Source: Taibaiella sp. KBW10
GTDB taxonomy: Bacteria > Bacteroidota > Bacteroidia > Chitinophagales > Chitinophagaceae
Direction: 5' to 3'
Assembly: GCF_003852495.1 (NCBI RefSeq)
Contig: NZ_QAJI01000004.1
Span: 269,718-333,717, forward strand
Length of the DNA stretch: 64,000 nucleotides
Shown: one piece after another, positions 60,919-64,000 of the stretch
How the letters are laid out: every line of letters starts with the position of its first letter
Numbering within the stretch: the first letter of the stretch is position 1
Position numbers and translations under genes: made by a program
Notes under the pieces: model-generated
What the model saw: only the letters and a program-made list of their open reading frames with translations
Databases searched by the model: none
Told to the model about the DNA's origin: nothing

Positions 60919-61575
60919 TTAGCATTCCATTTCCTTTACATCTGCCGCAATAACTAAACGGCCTTCTGTTTTGGCTTTAATCTCTTCGATGGTTACTCCG
61001 GGTGCATATTCTTTTAATACAAAGCCTTCAGGGGTAATCTCAAAAAAGCCCAGATCAGTAACCACACGCTGTACACATTTTAAACCTGTGATCGGCAGCG
61101 TACATTGAGATAGTAATTTTGAATTGCCCTCTTTATCGGTATGCATCATCGCGACGATAATATTTTTGGCAGAAGCCACAAGATCCATCGCACCACCCAT
61201 ACCTTTAACCATTTTGCCCGGTACTTTCCAGTTGGCAATATCACCCTGATCAGATACTTCCATTGCACCTAAAACCGTCAAGTCTACTTTTCCGGCACGG
61301 ATCATCCCAAAACTCAAGGCGCTGTCGAAATAACTGCCTCCCTGACGTAGCGTAACGGTTTGTTTTCCGGCATTAATCAAATCTGCATCTACGTTTTCAT
61401 CCGTAGGGAAAGGGCCGATCCCTAACATTCCATTCTCACTTTGCAATTCAATTTCAATATTATCCGGTACGTTATTGGCCACCAGTGTTGGTACGCCGAT
61501 ACCCAGATTTACATACATGCCGTCTTTTAATTCTTTGGCAATACGTTGAGCGATTTGATCTCTGTTTAAACCCAT
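60919..61575 (-). CDS. scoB: 3-oxoacid CoA-transferase subunit B
   Basis: A 218-residue family I CoA-transferase B subunit. LGIGVPTLVANNVP, LQSENGMLGIGP with catalytic Glu47, and VPGKMVKGMGGAMDL are typical. It moves CoA between succinyl-CoA and acetoacetate or similar acids. The A subunit is not adjacent, unlike most bacteria. HMG-CoA lyase in this window would produce its acetoacetate substrate. Confidence 0.9.
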   Translation of the reverse strand: MGLNRDQIAQRIAKELKDGMYVNLGIGVPTLVANNVPDNIEIELQSENGMLGIGPFPTDENVDADLINAGKQTVTLRQGGSYFDSALSFGMIRAGKVDLTVLGAMEVSDQGDIANWKVPGKMVKGMGGAMDLVASAKNIIVAMMHTDKEGNSKLLSQCTLPITGLKCVQRVVTDLGFFEITPEGFVLKEYAPGVTIEEIKAKTEGRLVIAADVKEMEC

Positions 61576-61637
61576 AATTACGCTAGTGTTTTGTAATACG
61601 CAAATGTATATATTTTTTCGAGTCCTGCAATTATAAT

Positions 61638-62561
61638 TTAGTAGGTAAAAGTAGCCTTGAAATTAACCCTTTCCCGATCCTTCAATACAACCTTCCAATT
61701 GCCTTTATAGCTGATATAAGAAGGTAAAAGCGTATTGCCCACCTGCTTCAGGTCAACATACATCACGACATCGAAATCGTAGCCGAACGCGTCATAAGAA
61801 AGGGAATAATCCCTGGCGATAATGGAGTAATCGGACGGTCGGAACCAGGTGATGAAGCGGTTGATCACTACTTTGTTTTTATACGCTTCTTTCGGTAACG
61901 CTTCGAAGCAATAAGCTTCTTCCCCGTTTTTGGCCTGTGCTGTAAGCTTAAAATCATACATTTTAGCCACCTCCGGTTCGAAAATACCCACTTTATTACC
62001 AATGAACGGTAAGCCCGGAATACTCGAACCGGGATTAAACATTAATAGTTTAAGCTGTGTTTTGCTTTTTTCAATACGGTTACCGGACACTTCCCGGCTT
62101 AAAGCGCCTTTCACTACATTGTCTTCCTTACAAACGGTGCCTCGCGTAAAGAAGAGGTTGGCATACAGCTCTGCCGTAAAGTAATTATAGTTTCCTTTTT
62201 TCGTATAGAAATCGCCGGTAGTCTTTTCCTCCAGTACCCTCATGGTACGGCATCCATTCCGGTATATCTGTTTGGTTTCGCTTTGTAAAGATGCAGACAC
62301 CGCACCCCGTTTATTGAATACCACAATATTATTTTCCGCATCATAGGTACGCAGATGCATGGTTTTAAAAGCTTTGTAAAAAGTGGTATCTTCTTTGATC
62401 ACCTTAATAAAATTGGCCACATTAAAGCCTCCTTCTCTGGCCAAAACCATGACTTCATCCAGCTCTACGGGTATATAAAAGGTAGTGGTGTCTACCGTTT
62501 GTGCCTTGGCCGGTACGCAAAATGCAAGCAGAAATATATAAAAGAGATTAATTGTTTTCAT
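61638..62561 (-). CDS. Exported protein of unknown function
   Basis: A 307-residue protein with a signal peptide ending at AKAQ (~21). The rest is beta-rich with many aromatic residues (TRGTVCKEDN, ITWFRPSDYSIIARDYSLSY, YDFDVVMYVDLKQVGNTLLPSYISYKG), a layout like LolA-type or DUF-type outer-membrane-associated proteins of Bacteroidota. I do not recognise the family. It overlaps ispD by 14 bases. Confidence 0.68.
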   Translation of the reverse strand: MKTINLFYIFLLAFCVPAKAQTVDTTTFYIPVELDEVMVLAREGGFNVANFIKVIKEDTTFYKAFKTMHLRTYDAENNIVVFNKRGAVSASLQSETKQIYRNGCRTMRVLEEKTTGDFYTKKGNYNYFTAELYANLFFTRGTVCKEDNVVKGALSREVSGNRIEKSKTQLKLLMFNPGSSIPGLPFIGNKVGIFEPEVAKMYDFKLTAQAKNGEEAYCFEALPKEAYKNKVVINRFITWFRPSDYSIIARDYSLSYDAFGYDFDVVMYVDLKQVGNTLLPSYISYKGNWKVVLKDRERVNFKATFTY

Positions 62562-63243
62562 GAAGTTGGTTTAATAAGGCAGCAGCAAAAAGCAGGTCTT
62601 CCGGCGTCGTGATTTTGAGGTTACTTTTTTCGCCCTCCACAAGATGTACTGGTTGACCAAAGCATTCTACCACACTGGCCTCGTCGGTAAAGTCTTCCCG
62701 GTATTCCTGCGCAAATGCAGGCAGCAATAATGATCCTTTAAAGGTTTGTGGCGTTTGTATCGCCCGCAGGGCATTTCGATCTATTGCGATAGAGCCCGTG
62801 TTATTAACTTGTCTGATGCTGTCGCTCACGGTAATGGCAGGGATAGCACTTCCATGTGCCTGAGCAGCGGCATAGCATCTCTGGATCAGTTCGGGCGACA
62901 CCAAAGGCCTTACCCCGTCGTGAACAAAGATAATATCTTCTTCCTTTGCCTCAAGCAACCCGTTTTTTACACTGTGAAACCGGCTGGGGCCTCCATGCAC
63001 AATGGTGATTTCTACGCCACCGGAAAATTGCTGTAGTACCATATTGGCATAGCTGATCTGTTCGGTAGGCAATACCAGTACAATCCGTACAGCAGGAATG
63101 GCCTCTATAAAAGCCGCAATTGTATGGTATAATATGGGTTTATCCTGTAGGGGTAAGAATTGCTTGGGCAGGGCATTTTGCATGCGTAACCCTTTACCAC
63201 CGGCAACGATTACTGCTACGCATGGCGCTTGTTCTGGAATCAT
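62548..63243 (-). CDS. ispD: 2-C-methyl-D-erythritol 4-phosphate cytidylyltransferase
   Basis: A 231-residue MEP-pathway enzyme forming CDP-methylerythritol. VIVAGGKGLRM and LPKQFLPL bind CTP, HDGVRPLVSPELI and IQTPQTFKGSLL are substrate motifs, and NLKITTPEDLLFA closes the protein. Its presence shows that isoprenoids are made by the MEP route. TACCTTTG on the minus strand at 63280-63273 is a plausible -7 element. Confidence 0.94.
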   Translation of the reverse strand: MIPEQAPCVAVIVAGGKGLRMQNALPKQFLPLQDKPILYHTIAAFIEAIPAVRIVLVLPTEQISYANMVLQQFSGGVEITIVHGGPSRFHSVKNGLLEAKEEDIIFVHDGVRPLVSPELIQRCYAAAQAHGSAIPAITVSDSIRQVNNTGSIAIDRNALRAIQTPQTFKGSLLLPAFAQEYREDFTDEASVVECFGQPVHLVEGEKSNLKITTPEDLLFAAALLNQLHENN

Positions 63244-63352
63244 GAGTAAAAATGAGGTTTCTTTTTGCAGACAAAGGTAGTATAGAATGTAGATAAAGCA
63301 TAATATTTACTATTTTCGCCGCACTCTATTACTTAAGAAACTTTAAGTTCGT

Positions 63353-64000
63353 ATGGTTAGCCCAATAAAAAAAATAAACAAATTTGACTTCCTGCTCTTG
63401 ATTGCCATTGTTTTGGAAATCCTGTTTAGCGTTTACGCCAAGAAATTTTTCGATCAACCGGTTAATGCATTTGGTTTTTTCTTTTCGAGTCTTCTTTTTG
63501 GAGTTATTTTGTTGCTTAAATTCTACAACAAAGATGCTGTTTTATCTGTTCGGATAAAAGAAGCCAAGCGGAAAAATTGGCTGAGCCTGATCATGGTGCT
63601 GCTCAGTTTAATTGCGATTGCCTTTATCTCCAGAAGCAATATCGCCCTCTTTCTGCGCGTCCCGGTGGGTCCAGAAACCTCCGATGTAATTCCTACCGTG
63701 GCCGAGCTTTGTCAGCGTTACCTGAAGGGTTCTTTTGTGTATGAACCGATAGAAAAATTCGGCTACCATTTGCCCGTTACTTACCTGCCCATGCAGTGGA
63801 TGCCTTACCTGATTGCCGAAAAGGGTGGTTTTGACTATAGATGGATTGCCATTGGCATTTGGATCATCGCTGCGGTAGTCTTATTAATACGCAGTTTCCG
63901 GTCGCAAAATGTAATGGTCCGGTTCTTTGCACCGGTATTGCTGGTCATGTCTTATTTCTACATCTGTTATTATAACGACAGTATTGTAGCTAATGTGATC
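63353..64000 (+). CDS. Polytopic membrane protein, 3' end beyond window
   Basis: An open frame from ATG 63353 to the window edge (216 codons, no stop). It has at least five hydrophobic segments (around residues 12-27, 38-60, 80-98, 160-178, 188-206) and a LPVTYLPMQWMPYL loop. The layout suggests a GT-C-type glycosyltransferase of the DUF2029/GT87 sort, but the diagnostic loops are not decisive. Partial. Confidence 0.7.
   Translation, partial: MVSPIKKINKFDFLLLIAIVLEILFSVYAKKFFDQPVNAFGFFFSSLLFGVILLLKFYNKDAVLSVRIKEAKRKNWLSLIMVLLSLIAIAFISRSNIALFLRVPVGPETSDVIPTVAELCQRYLKGSFVYEPIEKFGYHLPVTYLPMQWMPYLIAEKGGFDYRWIAIGIWIIAAVVLLIRSFRSQNVMVRFFAPVLLVMSYFYICYYNDSIVANVI

Noticed and set aside
1-64000. CRISPR arrays, tRNA, rRNA, prophage or integrative elements
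   Set aside because: No direct-repeat arrays, no cloverleaf-like segments in the short gaps, and no integrase, transposase or phage structural genes were seen; the tail-fibre-like chaperone domain belongs to a cell-surface protein with a T9SS tail.

Overview
The window looks like a contiguous, gene-dense piece of a Bacteroidota chromosome, most likely from the order Chitinophagales. The evidence is promoters of the Bacteroidota type (TTTG or ATTG, about 19-20 bases, then TAnnTTTG), many lipoproteins, a type IX secretion sorting domain (residues ~473-554 of the 16960-18624 protein), Bacteroidota-restricted families (DUF3822, DUF1573, DUF6799), the HMG-CoA lyase variant, and an arginine operon built on an N-acylornithine carbamoyltransferase. 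Frequent TTG/GTG starts and weak Shine-Dalgarno sequences fit the same phylum. No CRISPR array, rRNA, tRNA, integrase or transposase was seen.

Layout. 1-3815 (minus): a DUF6799 lipoprotein, an SRPBCC protein, tatC, rpiB and pdhB. 4009-8278 (plus): rpsP, rimM, ftsK and a small unknown. 8301-10941 (minus): the operon coaX - outer-membrane barrel - lptC. 11036-13477: priA. 13516-16722 (minus): a Cys-rich lipoprotein, then pfkA, dut and an inositol-monophosphatase family gene. 16960-18624: a large surface protein with head-like repeats, an S74 chaperone-type domain and a T9SS tail. 18727-20727 (minus): biotin carboxylase and bacilliredoxin. 20861-38917 (mostly plus): housekeeping and exported proteins, including an arginase-family enzyme, DUF3822-rsmD, purine nucleoside phosphorylase, ribD, HMG-CoA lyase, rarA, a two-motif aspartyl protease, a Coq4-like protein, a SanA-like protein, an Nramp-USP fusion, a phytoene-desaturase-like flavoprotein and a frameshifted exported protein. 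39984-47388: pnp, an M13 peptidase and a sigma/anti-sigma/barrel cassette. 47869-56093: a complete arginine operon (GNAT, argG, argC, argD, argF', argB, argE, argH). 56220-63243 (minus): a DEAD-box helicase, GNAT-MFS, two DUF1573 proteins, a 38-residue lipoprotein, a CoA-transferase B subunit, an exported unknown and ispD. The window ends inside a membrane protein.

How the genes work together. The best-defined pathway is arginine biosynthesis. The GNAT protein probably acylates glutamate; ArgB, ArgC and ArgD then make acylornithine, ArgF' carbamoylates it, the M20 hydrolase deacylates, and ArgG/ArgH finish. The residue expected to choose acetyl or succinyl in ArgF' is alanine, which leaves the acyl group open and points towards succinyl. 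The operon has a leader of about 200 bases with a short Arg-containing ORF and two inverted repeats.

Most notable: a pair of inverted intergenic repeat copies about 28 kb apart (14306-14455 and 42366-42542); an exported-protein gene split by a single-base frameshift at a six-A run (37911-37916); a Coq4-family protein in a phylum that normally uses menaquinone; an RsmD-family protein with Gly in place of the catalytic Asp; and an S74 domain placed upstream of a T9SS sorting signal. I found no clear dedicated defence or mobile system.
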